IMG/VR virus record: IMGVR_UViG_3300037258_000279
Span: 29,665-93,664 of that record
Reading direction: 5' to 3' (one strand)
Length of the DNA stretch: 64,000 nucleotides
From: a virus
A model generated the notes under the pieces. The model saw only the letters and a list, made by a program, of their open reading frames with translations, did no database searches and had not been told where the DNA came from. Every line of letters begins with the position of its first letter. Within the stretch, counting starts at the first letter, position 1. Positions 24,701-31,802 of the stretch are shown here, in pieces. Made by a program: the position numbers and the translations under genes.

Positions 24701-25190
24701 CGCTCCGGCCAGCCTGAAAAAGACCGGCGATGGGGGCGCCCAGCAAGCCCGTGTCGCGCAGCGCTGGCTGAAGACCCGCCGCGGTATAGTCGATCGGCGG
24801 CGGGGCGGTCTGTCCGGTCTTCGTTTCTTTCGTCTCGACCGCCGGCGCTTCCTTGGTGCGCATCAGACCGTTCGGCGTCTGGACGAAACTTCCCGGCGCT
24901 AATGCGCCGATCTGGGCAGCATAATCTTCCTGCGAAAGTCCCTGGGTTGGAACAAAGGGTTTATCTCGCGTCCATTGCGCCGGCGTAGGTGGTTCATCCA
25001 AGAATTTAGCACCCGAAGGCAGCGGTGGAAGTCCGGGCGTTGCCGCTTGCGGTTCAATGAAACTTGCGCCTTTGGGAAGCGGTGGGAGAGTTGGTTCCTG
25101 ATCGGCAACCGGAATGGCACCTGCTGGCAGCGGCGGAAGGTCGCCTGATCCAGAATCAGGTATAGACGAATTGTCAAGCGGCGCTGCCAT
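15756..25190 (-). CDS. Giant polyvalent DNA-ejection protein (3,144 aa)
   Basis: The N-terminus has three copies of a PPLPxGA motif, then a Gly/Ala-rich membrane-like region (about residues 215-370). Residues about 720-845 match the pyrophosphatase-fold domain of phage polyvalent proteins (ENPEGSVRHG, YGYI, GEHVDAYMGP, KVMLGF). About 1370-1800 form another polyvalent-protein domain (HVAEIQSDLHQ, WPELAVKRLL, GMVAFYD, ITPKMRE). About 1850-1960 hold a JAB/RadC-like motif HHNHPLGNSLSEQD, a possible zinc peptidase. From about 2165 to the end is a long helical part with a hydrophobic stretch near 2630. Such proteins are packaged and ejected with DNA. ATG follows GGAGCG; it is the longest gene here. 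Confidence 0.8.
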   Translation of the reverse strand: MAAPLDNSSIPDSGSGDLPPLPAGAIPVADQEPTLPPLPKGASFIEPQAATPGLPPLPSGAKFLDEPPTPAQWTRDKPFVPTQGLSQEDYAAQIGALAPGSFVQTPNGLMRTKEAPAVETKETKTGQTAPPPIDYTAAGLQPALRDTGLLGAPIAGLFQAGRSVMQTGQAVTGGKPDVQEPDLLAAQPIEGSDLWKPLTLLKKTLYQFAAAAPTAAAAYGGGLAGIALGGGPEDPISWATGIAGTAAGAAAGNTIQSLGVNFGQALQETKGDNEAAWSLALKRTGIESGAAGVSYGLFGFAPFKNVLKDAVFQAFGLQPAVAVGQKAVENVAEGKPIGQDVLSGVPGAVVGTAAPAIVHAGIAHALRSTPGPPPPGNIPGSDRAHGPPETAPTEKPDVALDPATGLWGLRGPDGIVTDARHPTPEAAAASVNPPPPAPPPPAIAAESQPAPSVRGGLGTPKIGEMIPMPVGNDVIPMQVQGFTPAHDVILGDPSGNQYSINAYAVSRYRGSPESGPPSGPAPLVPIPIPKPQSPALDALKGEATSAAAAARGQPAAPVEARLTAAKAQLEAQAQPQPPVTPQDIIQQAEATKTTHPGQIVPTPEAAGQYAEDLNQIAARRQAQPVEPQPAQAAAPDQPIVASPVDLKINQPPAIQEAPDKSAPLPVGGAAPSPSPPGPEGELPLTRGTRTPEEIAQQIDQARATTETNPTPGQIDSGNYSKGRVSFHGIPFVMENPEGSVRHGVGADGQPWTAQLPSDYGYISKTEAADGEHVDAYMGPNHDSQRAFVIDQIDPASGAYDEAKVMLGFNDWQGAHQAYVGAFSDGKGEQRIGNVTPMSLDELKTWLKEGDTTKPVAAETATTPPSSRENAPRRPMNIVEFLASRGGLNPSGELRAMDAHKKFIPGYGMLVRKDGRGMNDDHAREIAQEAGYLPRDNPNRPSDSTISDLYSAIDDTLRGNARYSADDVGALRDWEDHKRAYEGNPYHNELEARASALGIDPASHPHNDDLLAMIHEREAIIADGAHSDTVRAQIERDIDAVAAAEDIPWIGDDERSSATPEPQSRAPETTPRFAESAAQSAAQTRREESGAIATRGDQVRGEGIGREPATESTAAGEQVVLPGAEQSARQAASSREAEGRGRIRSRVQQKDADEGLFKPIDNTAELPFGEPPTRRGLAEASPIFYSALERGIENAKLDKASPESWKGMIRNMPGIKKEEVDWTGVNDFLDSKKGAVTKADLLQAVRENNVQVQEVMHGPVRDETVPDARAQQEHAAAFEDLNRRIHDVDTEERSAHYANDTQRASDLRHEGGRLSAEREALHGRMVDETMARQGLSGAPAKYGHYRLPGGENYRELLLTMPQREPKIDTTGWTVRDKGPDGAEVLDAKGEVVAITHDSVSDDEAVIANTAQMLARNRRGAERQDYRSGHWQEPNVLAHVRFDDRTGPNGERVLHVAEIQSDLHQAGRKRGYRGQHKGRSVSEIDDDMDGVLMELERRDAPQLLAEKVGVNKTHGYELGEWVVTDARTGHRYEVDAANEDEAKIRAEAKYLHSDAALMASWQRHPDLLARNQELQRERNAAYAAEAGDLVPDAPFKTSWPELAVKRLLRYAAENGYQKLSWDTGATNADRYDLSKQIDEIRYAKQDDGRYTISARKRGSPRSGDFEEVLGRRDLTPQQLEDIVGKDAAKKIVDNVGRDHGEPEGAGTLRGDDLKVGSAGMVAFYDRQLPQIVNSLSKKWGAKAEDSEINAQQRPYKVTQDSEGTWIAYMPGDQYDYREFNTERGARDFASGPANKLVHSVEITPKMRESVMRGQALFEGNDKEAPVGAAITDLRDDFAQTGDPHTAARNWTIYHGQNSGHEHLAAIDQDRGELTHAYTMASPKYVAFTPDLVGRLEDQSSTMVVHHNHPLGNSLSEQDMRQLAFPGLRTIVAHGHDGNTYVAQLTPEAKEWLGSQGDAERAIGGLYATAENAVFRGLDRLVNSAEITQEHADSIYSDLINRALDSGGVIDYMSSRDLADVPGARDIIREAADRVQRAAQTFFDAKPREDANARSDRSADTIRPDESMARLSEGIRQPAAGRSGREAGTIESRAGTGEAQGAVAGLAEDRPDFAAERNTSPEQRLTPEEALHRDAVSGLIDSVSGSPGAPSGKGPTTEERALPELARRGTRQIKNLNPVERFSIFPRTLATLDDMSARFWNAWRARDDEAARNGNNLRKIVADSLVSLDSPSRNRVYAALELARKWNWRPPDDGAPIRVHNTSFWQARMSKPGDDYLLSPQETKAFHDSLRLGDEGWRTIMSAMAKREGWNGDLTAAAVSAGAREAGIGTPEGHRLARLATALHEAQRALDRPYFPAMRFGDYYVAVRPKQGQDPESLGGYPEVKWFETVEKSSMEDWLGTTRRNADDIAAVKNRIAALGTMPDNTGAPAFGAFQRVGPGRWESPTHIIETGDLRRKPDILREIDMPALEKLFALMERDATGKMISQIMQEKTPPEGLTRTQTKQAKGEAAQYDKSGRLVGGEALDRYRATTGAAKEALLDSIYEALTAGFKRRADLTPGYSQDFDRAIGTHIWQVSHNAANMVHHNAVEEAYDNIQDNHPHQSVRDYWQKWRGAQEDQKGILSRASTHAAQIGFSYALAMNPSSTLVIALHTPMAAAPVLSTGIGMVRAGAALAGALREAYGHAGADRKNGFFINLDRMGRTPDEKALISSLANEGRLRALGADDLRALSERQASTFGDAAGRFRRAMDIATSNIGIVDQANRAAVALSSYRLASNPKTLAAMAKPLAEHSALFRDMVERDGLTPENFSRFMLSEGAYEWGSENRSPVMRGPMGTLLFSLHGFQTRYLSTAFRLMKNMGPEGKTAFAWMMGTLMLGAGAYGLPFTQDAESAADALGRMLNGGSDPMTDAHLREMMSDAGFSKAGADVMLRGPIASLAGVNLSSRIGFGDVISREMDPTNVIGTIPSMLYQRLQAAYTRDQTQGAGAAAAELLPSALRNPARALLESDQGRISQKGTMLDRPADMPGADIAKQALGFQPLQQEQEYAQSDYAYRLEHQNDELRQRVERDAALLITRAARARIAGDANEAAELTDQAKRLVIANPGLAKKPSDIIEAIRKSVEQMSDPRAYEMKKTQKAQGITQNPYP

Positions 25191-25199
25191 TTCGCTCCG

Positions 25200-28100
25200 T
25201 TATTGCACGGGCGTATGATTGGCGTCGTACCAGCCCTTGCCATCACTGTAGATAATCTGGCCGTTCGGCATGGCGGCTGCTTTGCCAATGGCCCACGAAG
25301 GAGGTGCTGCCGCTTTCTGCGGCGACTGACTCTTAGGTGCAGTCCCTGGCGTTGTGATCTTGGGGGCAGTAGCAGACGTTTCTCCCAGCATCGTCTGCAC
25401 ATTCTTTTGCGCCATAGCCGAAATCTCGGTTGGCGATTTTCCGATGTTTCCAACGTTGCCTTGGAGTGTTTTTTCTTCGGCCTGCACAAGCCGCGTGTAT
25501 TCCGCGCTGTGTTGGAACCCTGTCGGGTCTTTCTGGTACGCCGCACGCTTCTGGTCGGCGTCGGCAAGATCGGTAGCTTCGCCTTTTGCAACCATCTCCT
25601 GCAAAACGGCGTTGGCGCCGGTGGCTGGTTTTGCCGTGCCGACGTTGGGGAAAAACTTCGCGCCGCCGTTGGGTTCGTTTGGACTGGGGAATTTCAGCGA
25701 ATACCAGAGGCCGTTGGTCTTTTGACCGGGATGATCTGGATCGTCACCGGGGCCATAGACCGGCGGATTGTATTCCCCGAGTTGCACTTTGATCCCGGCG
25801 AGTTGGAGATTTGCCGCCGTCGCTTCCGCCTTTGACTGCGCCGCGGCTTGGCGATCGGCGAGTTCGGCGGTGCCATGCGCCATCTTCCACTCAAGATCAG
25901 CATTGCGCTGCTGATAAAGCCTGTCAGCGGCCGTTGCTTGATCTGCGACACGTTGCGCTTGGATGTTCAGGCGCCCTTCGGTATTTGCAGAACGCTCTGC
26001 ATTCATCTGCCCCATCATCTGGGTTCGATTCTCGCTTGCTTCTGCGCGTTCTTGCCCTTGAAAATAGGGAGACGCCGCGCGGAAACCTTCGGCCACTGCG
26101 TTCGGCGAACGCGAACCCAAGGCGGAAAGGCCCGCCACCATCAGCGGCATCCAATTGTTGGACAACGAGAAACCGCGTCGCGCGCTGTCCGGATAATCGC
26201 TGGGGCCGAATCCTTGCCCTTGCGTCATCATGCCCATGCGCCGGCCCATGCCAGGCTCCGTCGCCTGTGCTGTGTCGGGGACGCCGGCCGCGGCGGGCAA
26301 GAGACTGAGGCGCGTGTTGCGCGGCGCCGCCGTGTTGCTGCCGGCCAGTGACGGCCACTCGCTGCTGAGCGCCTGGCGGATCTGATCGGTTTTCCCGGCC
26401 TTGAAATCGTCCACCAGGTTGCCGCCGGTGACATCGTTGTAGCGCTTCTCGGCCCAGGACAGTCCCGCCTTGACCTGCGAGGGCGCGCTGAAATCGTTAA
26501 CGCCAGCGAGCGCAGCCGCTTGGTGCCACGTTCCGGGCTCGAGTTGTGGGATTCCCGCAGCGTGCGTCGGCTTTCCATCTGGGCCAACACCGCCTTGCCA
26601 GCCAGCATCAGCCGGATGCTGCCTCATGTCGCTGAAAGTGCCTCCGCCATAAAGCGTGTTCGCCTTGGCGCCCTCGCCTTTCCACAGGAAGTTGGCGAGC
26701 GCCGTCTGAGTCGGATCAAATCCCGCCGCTTTGGCAAGATCCGGCGACACCGGACCTCCGACGGCACCGCTGCTCGATGCTGGCGGCTGGGCTGCTATCG
26801 GCGGCATGGCCGATGCCGGTTCGGAAGACCGCGCCGCCGGAGGTGCCGCAGGCGTTGCCGCGGGCGTAGTTGGCGGTGGGCTGGCTCCCATGCCGGCTGC
26901 TGGGGGTGCCGCTGTGGGCGGTGCTGCCGATGCGGTGGCTACCGCGCCGCGCATTGCCGGGGCTGCGCCCATGCCCATCACCCCAACGCCAGCGTCAGGA
27001 CCGGCGGCGTCGCGGGCCTTGAGCGACTCATGACTGCCTTCCCACGGTGTTTCAGCCGAAGATCCAGCACTTCCGGTCCAATCGGCGCCATGCGGCCGCG
27101 ACGTGAAGGAACTTGGCTCGGCCGGTGCCGGAACTGCGTCCGGCGACGGCGAATCTTGTGTCAGTCCCGACTCATACCATTGCACCAACGGGCCGTTGAA
27201 GATTTCCGATGGTGACGCATCTCCCGGATTTGGTGCGGCGACATCACCGCCATCGTCGAAATGAGCGCGCCCACCACGGTGGTAAAAGTTACCATAGCTC
27301 AGTGGTATCCCGTTCATAAATGAATCTGATGCTGGACTGCTTGGAGCGCCATTACTGCCTGCACCGCCTGCCCAAGTCGGGATCGATGCGCCCGGGCTGA
27401 GCGCACTGATAACCCCGGCCATCTGTGGCTCAGAAGCGATGGTATTCGCGCCGGTCGCGCCCTGTTGTGGCAGAGGGACATCCCAATTGCCTAGACCTTC
27501 GCCCGGTACTGCATTGGGCGGCGCGTAGAGTGAATTGCTGAGTTGCGGTAGCGCGACGCCGTTGCCGGTCGGAAGACTCGTCACAAAAGGCGTGGCGCCG
27601 GGACCTCCACTTTCGCCCGATGACGTACCAAGAAGCGGCGCATTATCCGCCGGGCCAGCCGGTGCCGACGTCGCGCCAGGCTTAGTTGTCCATTGGCCGC
27701 TCGAGAAGGATGCCTCGGGATAAAGTCCCGCGGCGCCTCCCGCTGCGTAACCCGAGCGTTTCAGCGTCGGCAATCCGAGATCCAGCACCGTGCCTTCGGA
27801 TGGGTAGCGCACCTTCACCGTATCGCCGGAATGATCGACGATCGGGTGAGGGTCGAGCTCGCTCTCTGTGACGTAGCCAGGTGTGGTATCTCCACCCGTC
27901 GCGAGACTTGCTCCCGGAACCGGTTGCGACATCGCTACCTGCGCTGTTCCGCCGGATGCCGGCGGGGCCGCCGTTGCACCCGACGCGCTGGCACCAAGGG
28001 CGCCGATCCCGGCATAGCTCGGCGACACCGGCGCGGTTTGCCCCATGCCCATCTGCTTCGATTTGAGCGCGCGCTGGATGTATTGGCCCTGCGGGCTTGT

Positions 28101-29699
28101 CGGCGGGACCGCACTCGCCAACTCCTGGAGTTTTTCCGTCGGCATCGTCATAAGCTGCTGATAATAGCCCTGGGCATTCGGCGAACCGCCCATGACACCG
28201 GTAGCCGCCGCAATATCCGCGGTGCCTCCATCTTGCAGACGAATCGCACCACCGCGCTTGTCACCCGACAGAAGACCCGATTTTTTTAGCTGCTCGGCAC
28301 CCTGCAAGAATTGCGTGCCGTTCTGCGTTCCGAATCCCTGATTGGCGGCGCTTGCTGGCATCTGTGGAGCCTTGGGCGGCCCACTGCCTTTGACGGCCGG
28401 TCCTGGCGCCGAGATGTAGTCGAGGCTGAGCCTCGGCACAGTCGGCAATTGTCCGTTGGTCGCTTGCGGTGCCGGCGCCGAGCCCATGCCGATCGAGCCG
28501 CCACCATCGAAGTGGATGCGGCCACCGCTCTTGATGAACTTTGCGGCAAGACCCGCGAGACTTAAGAGATCGCCAAGCCCACCACCGCCGCTGCTCTGAG
28601 TCTGAGTCACGTCGGGCTGGAACGGGCTAAGACCCGATTTGGTGGAAATGCCGCCCGGTGCGCCTTGCGGGATGTAGGAGAGATTGATTTCCGGCACGCT
28701 GTTTCCCATGCCAGGCACGATCGGCAAACTCAGGCCACCACCACCAGCGCGATGGATACGGCCACCCTGTTTCGCGAGGCCATTATAGGCATCGACAGCG
28801 TCTGTACCGATAGAGCCGACAGCGTTGCTGGCACCCGACAAATTGTTATAAAGCCCATATGCGCCCAGCCCCGTCAGGCCGAGGCCCGTGAGCTGCGACA
28901 AGGCGCTTTGGCCTGGCGTCGTCGTCGATCCCGTGCCGCCGGAAAGCGAGCCGGTGCCCTCGACGATCGGCGCCAAGAAACCAAGCTGCTGATAGGGATA
29001 TGCCTGCTGCTGGACAAACTGCTCGTAGGGAATGTTGAGATTTTCCTGCGCGAGCTGCTGCTCCAAGCCACCGGCTTGAAGTTCGGCTGAAGCGCCGGTG
29101 AGCGCCTGGTTCTGCGCCTGCGTGCCCAGGCCCGCCACGCCAAATCCTGCCTGCGACGAAAGCCAATCCTGCGCTTCGTTCGCGCCAAGCGCTGTTTGGT
29201 AGCCCTGCTGCAAGGTGTTCGCCATCGTCGGCGCTTCGGCCAAGCCTTGCTGTTGCGCCGTGAGCGCCTGCGCGACGGCTTCGCGATCGCCGCCATATGC
29301 GTTTGCGAGAGTGGCGTTGCCGGCGACTTGCTCGAGTTGTTGCGCGTTCTGTTGGTTAAAGAGATTGCCGAGCGAGCTTGTGACGGCGCTCGTGTATGGG
29401 CTCTCGTAGTTACCAACGGTATTGTAGAGCGGTGCGGTCGCGGCGCCGAATTCCTGCGCCGCCGAGTTGATGTAGGGTGTCCCGATGCCCTGTGAATTAC
29501 CGATCGTGCCGAAGGCTTGCTGTTGCGCCGGCGTGAAACCGGCAACCATCGGACCGCCATACTGCGACAATGGCTGCTCGGCAACATTGGTCGCCGCGCC
29601 GGTCAGTCCTTGATATGCCTGAAGGACTTGGGGCGGCGGTCCGCTCGTGGTCGTTGCCGTGTTTGTGCCGGCGGTCAAGCGCCATCCCCCGAATTTCAC
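25200..29699 (-). CDS. Internal virion protein with transglycosylase domain (1,499 aa)
   Basis: The N-terminal 270 residues are Gln/Ala/Gly rich, with YGGDREAVAQALTAQQQG typical of phage ejection or tail-knob proteins. Four Gly/Arg motifs follow: GGRIHRAGGG (about 317), GGRIHFDGGG (about 398), RGGAIRLQDGG (about 487) and RGGRAHFDDGG (about 815). Residues about 1000-1120 resemble lambda R/GH104 lytic transglycosylases: FLWKGEGAKANTLYGGG with the likely catalytic Glu, HAAGIPQLEPGTWHQ, and LSSEWPSLAG. It would cut peptidoglycan for DNA entry. The GTG start at 29699 lacks a clear ribosome site. Confidence 0.75.
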   Translation of the reverse strand: MKFGGWRLTAGTNTATTTSGPPPQVLQAYQGLTGAATNVAEQPLSQYGGPMVAGFTPAQQQAFGTIGNSQGIGTPYINSAAQEFGAATAPLYNTVGNYESPYTSAVTSSLGNLFNQQNAQQLEQVAGNATLANAYGGDREAVAQALTAQQQGLAEAPTMANTLQQGYQTALGANEAQDWLSSQAGFGVAGLGTQAQNQALTGASAELQAGGLEQQLAQENLNIPYEQFVQQQAYPYQQLGFLAPIVEGTGSLSGGTGSTTTPGQSALSQLTGLGLTGLGAYGLYNNLSGASNAVGSIGTDAVDAYNGLAKQGGRIHRAGGGGLSLPIVPGMGNSVPEINLSYIPQGAPGGISTKSGLSPFQPDVTQTQSSGGGGLGDLLSLAGLAAKFIKSGGRIHFDGGGSIGMGSAPAPQATNGQLPTVPRLSLDYISAPGPAVKGSGPPKAPQMPASAANQGFGTQNGTQFLQGAEQLKKSGLLSGDKRGGAIRLQDGGTADIAAATGVMGGSPNAQGYYQQLMTMPTEKLQELASAVPPTSPQGQYIQRALKSKQMGMGQTAPVSPSYAGIGALGASASGATAAPPASGGTAQVAMSQPVPGASLATGGDTTPGYVTESELDPHPIVDHSGDTVKVRYPSEGTVLDLGLPTLKRSGYAAGGAAGLYPEASFSSGQWTTKPGATSAPAGPADNAPLLGTSSGESGGPGATPFVTSLPTGNGVALPQLSNSLYAPPNAVPGEGLGNWDVPLPQQGATGANTIASEPQMAGVISALSPGASIPTWAGGAGSNGAPSSPASDSFMNGIPLSYGNFYHRGGRAHFDDGGDVAAPNPGDASPSEIFNGPLVQWYESGLTQDSPSPDAVPAPAEPSSFTSRPHGADWTGSAGSSAETPWEGSHESLKARDAAGPDAGVGVMGMGAAPAMRGAVATASAAPPTAAPPAAGMGASPPPTTPAATPAAPPAARSSEPASAMPPIAAQPPASSSGAVGGPVSPDLAKAAGFDPTQTALANFLWKGEGAKANTLYGGGTFSDMRQHPADAGWQGGVGPDGKPTHAAGIPQLEPGTWHQAAALAGVNDFSAPSQVKAGLSWAEKRYNDVTGGNLVDDFKAGKTDQIRQALSSEWPSLAGSNTAAPRNTRLSLLPAAAGVPDTAQATEPGMGRRMGMMTQGQGFGPSDYPDSARRGFSLSNNWMPLMVAGLSALGSRSPNAVAEGFRAASPYFQGQERAEASENRTQMMGQMNAERSANTEGRLNIQAQRVADQATAADRLYQQRNADLEWKMAHGTAELADRQAAAQSKAEATAANLQLAGIKVQLGEYNPPVYGPGDDPDHPGQKTNGLWYSLKFPSPNEPNGGAKFFPNVGTAKPATGANAVLQEMVAKGEATDLADADQKRAAYQKDPTGFQHSAEYTRLVQAEEKTLQGNVGNIGKSPTEISAMAQKNVQTMLGETSATAPKITTPGTAPKSQSPQKAAAPPSWAIGKAAAMPNGQIIYSDGKGWYDANHTPVQ

Positions 29700-29733
29700 A
29701 GAACCGGGGCGTACTTTACCCGAATGACGACGC

Positions 29734-30276
29734 TCAATCCACTCTGAACAAGGCTCCTACCTGCCGACCGCCCCATCGGCGCCAAAGCCGGAGCATCCCC
29801 TCGAAGTGCTCGCCTTGGTGGACAAACCCGGTGAATAGCGGAAACGGCAGTTTGTAATTCTGCTTCTCGAGATCGGCCCTCATCGAATCGTGCGCCCAAT
29901 GCGCGAAGGCGCGAAGGTCGGCTTCGTGATTCTCCCGTGCTTCAGGCCGGAGAAATACCCACAACTCCGTCAGACTTGTTCCAGGGTCGGTGAACCACAT
30001 CGCGGGCTCGAGGAAGAGGCCGATACTGCCGACCAGGCGCCCGTCTTTGCCGTCGATGATCCCGACGATGCCCATGCGCTCGTCACTCGGCGTCGTCCGT
30101 GTCGCCAGATTTTGCCTGGTTGCCGTCTCGATCCGCGCGAGCACGATCTCGGGACGAAACGGAAATCCCCAACCATTCTCGTTATTTTTCCACATATCGA
30201 CAAGCAGCGCGTAGAGCGCGCTCTCGTCGGCCATACCGGCTACGCGGACGCTTTCAGGCTTCGGTGTGAGCACCAC
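29734..30276 (-). CDS. GNAT-like N-acetyltransferase-fold protein
   Basis: 180 residues. It has the GNAT order: an N-terminal SVRVAGMADESALYALL helix, a MGIVGIIDGKDGRLVGSIGLFLEPAMWF beta pair, TELWVFLRPEAR leading into a helix where acetyl-CoA would bind, and a C-terminal QGEHFEGMLRLWRRWG region. The Q/RxxGxG loop is degenerate. GNAT-fold proteins recur in late operons of such phages with unproven targets. The start GTG overlaps the preceding TAG by one base. Confidence 0.65.
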   Translation of the reverse strand: MVLTPKPESVRVAGMADESALYALLVDMWKNNENGWGFPFRPEIVLARIETATRQNLATRTTPSDERMGIVGIIDGKDGRLVGSIGLFLEPAMWFTDPGTSLTELWVFLRPEARENHEADLRAFAHWAHDSMRADLEKQNYKLPFPLFTGFVHQGEHFEGMLRLWRRWGGRQVGALFRVD

Positions 30277-31229
30277 TACTTCTTCGGCGGCGGCGCGTTT
30301 TTCAGGAATTTTTTGGTGTGATCGCGGACACGCTTAATCATGTCGTCTATCGTTGCATGGCCTTTCTTGAAGTCGCCGTTGCCGAACGATCGCACGCCGC
30401 GGTGCAGGTAGAGCTTGCCGTCTTCGGGGTCGCGCGCCACCCAATTCTCCGGCGGCCAGACGAATTCGCCGCCCGCCGCCAAGATGCCAACCCGACCCGG
30501 ATAGCCGCCGCGCGCCATCATGGTAGCTTGCTCGGACGGCGGCCGCGGAATGGTGTGGCCGTGATCCTCACGCGGGAGCGCCGTACCCCAGGGACCGATG
30601 CGCGATGCGAGCGTCAGGATGCGCGCGCCGGCGAGCGTGTTGCCCTGGCCGACGCCGCTCACGACATCGGCGGGCGCCACATGCGCTTCCGTGCCGACCG
30701 CGAGCGGCAAGCGATCGGTGCGGCCGGCGATCGAAGAGTCGATCAATCCCCCATGGAAGGGGATATCAGCTTGGCGCGCCTCGCTGCGCTCCCACCAGGG
30801 ATTGTCCTGGCCGAAGGACGGCTGGCCGCCGCTGTCGAAATGGGCTCGAGTCCCCATACCGACGTCGCCGCCGGTATAGAATCCCGTATGCGCTCCGCCG
30901 GCCATGCCGCGCGCTTCCGATCGCTCCCACCAGGGCGATGCTTGGCTCGGACTGATAGCTTTACCGCCGCCACCGCCCATGCCTCCGGCGCCCCCAGCAC
31001 CGGTCATCTTGACCGTGCCAGGCGCCTCAAGGTGAAATGCCGGCGCATGGTGCATGCCGGGAATACCGCCAGCGGCAAGCCCCTTCGTCGCGGCGAATTC
31101 CCGGATTTTGGCAAGGCTCATCGAGTCGGAAAGTTTTCGCACCTCGGCGCTGGCATGAGCCAAGTGGCCGCGCTTATAGGCATCGGCCATCCCGAATAGA
31201 TGTTGTTGGGCCGCGCTAACCGCCGGCAT
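30276..31229 (-). CDS. DUF3008-like N-terminus with Gly/Arg/His motif region
   Basis: 317 residues. The first 50 (PAVSAAQQHLFGMADAYKRG, then SMSLAKIREFAATKG) follow the DUF3008 pattern of small phage and bacterial proteins. The rest is Gly/His rich with a WWERSEAR repeat (twice) and GTRAHFDSGG, related to motifs in the neighbouring 1,499-aa protein. The C-terminus is basic (RVRDHTKKFLKNAPPPKK). It is probably a minor virion or ejection component, an inference from shared motifs and position. Confidence 0.65.
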   Translation of the reverse strand: MPAVSAAQQHLFGMADAYKRGHLAHASAEVRKLSDSMSLAKIREFAATKGLAAGGIPGMHHAPAFHLEAPGTVKMTGAGGAGGMGGGGGKAISPSQASPWWERSEARGMAGGAHTGFYTGGDVGMGTRAHFDSGGQPSFGQDNPWWERSEARQADIPFHGGLIDSSIAGRTDRLPLAVGTEAHVAPADVVSGVGQGNTLAGARILTLASRIGPWGTALPREDHGHTIPRPPSEQATMMARGGYPGRVGILAAGGEFVWPPENWVARDPEDGKLYLHRGVRSFGNGDFKKGHATIDDMIKRVRDHTKKFLKNAPPPKK

Positions 31230-31506
31230 CTTGGTTCTCTTGTTCGGTGCCTACAGGTCCAGAAATTCCGGGATACGGCGGCTTCAGCGGCGCGATGAAC
31301 TCGACCCAGCCCTGCACCTGCACGTCCATGCCCGTCGCGCGCGACAACGCATCCCGAACTTCGATCGCCATGCGGAACGGCGTTGGGCGAAGAATCACGA
31401 CATTGCCGCCCTCGGATGCATCTCTCCCCTGTTGTACAGCGATCAACACCGCTTCGACAGCTTTCGCGAACGCATGGCGCTCGATATAGACCGTACCGTT
31501 GCTCAC
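31216..31506 (-). CDS. Small protein of unknown function
   Basis: 96 residues overlapping both neighbours by a few bases. An alpha/beta N-terminal half (VYIERHAFAKAVEAVLIAVQQG, VVILRPTPFRMAIEVRDAL) is followed by a Pro-rich tail (APLKPPYPGISGPVG). No family recognised; it is part of the late operon. Confidence 0.6.
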   Translation of the reverse strand: MSNGTVYIERHAFAKAVEAVLIAVQQGRDASEGGNVVILRPTPFRMAIEVRDALSRATGMDVQVQGWVEFIAPLKPPYPGISGPVGTEQENQDAGG

Positions 31507-31802
31507 GAACCCCTCGCGATCTGGCGCGTAATGTCCATGATGTCGGGCTTTGGCGACTCTTGCGCAAAGCGACCCGGAAAACTAGCGAACATTCCTGCGT
31601 CAATGAGGACACAAAGCGTATCCATAAGTTCTCGTGACGGCCCTTTGTAGGGCAGCGTGTCCATCACGGTTTTAGCGCCAATGCCCTGTAATCCATGGGC
31701 ATAGGCTTTTACCCATTGATCGCGCGCGACAGCTTCCTCTTTGCACTGTTTGCACGTGTCAAAAAAGATCCTGCCGTGTGGACAGCGGTTGAAGAGTGTC
31801 AT
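31503..31802 (-). CDS. Small protein with a Cys/His zinc-knuckle-like start
   Basis: 99 residues. The N-terminus FNRCPHGRIFFDTCKQCKEE carries three Cys and one His in the spacing of a small zinc knuckle. The rest is helical (RELMDTLCVLIDAGMFASFPG). It overlaps both neighbours by one to four bases. Function unknown. Confidence 0.6.
   Translation of the reverse strand: MTLFNRCPHGRIFFDTCKQCKEEAVARDQWVKAYAHGLQGIGAKTVMDTLPYKGPSRELMDTLCVLIDAGMFASFPGRFAQESPKPDIMDITRQIARGS

Noticed and set aside
15756-25190. N4-type virion RNA polymerase
   Set aside because: The size fits, but no polymerase motifs were seen; recognisable parts are polyvalent-protein domains.
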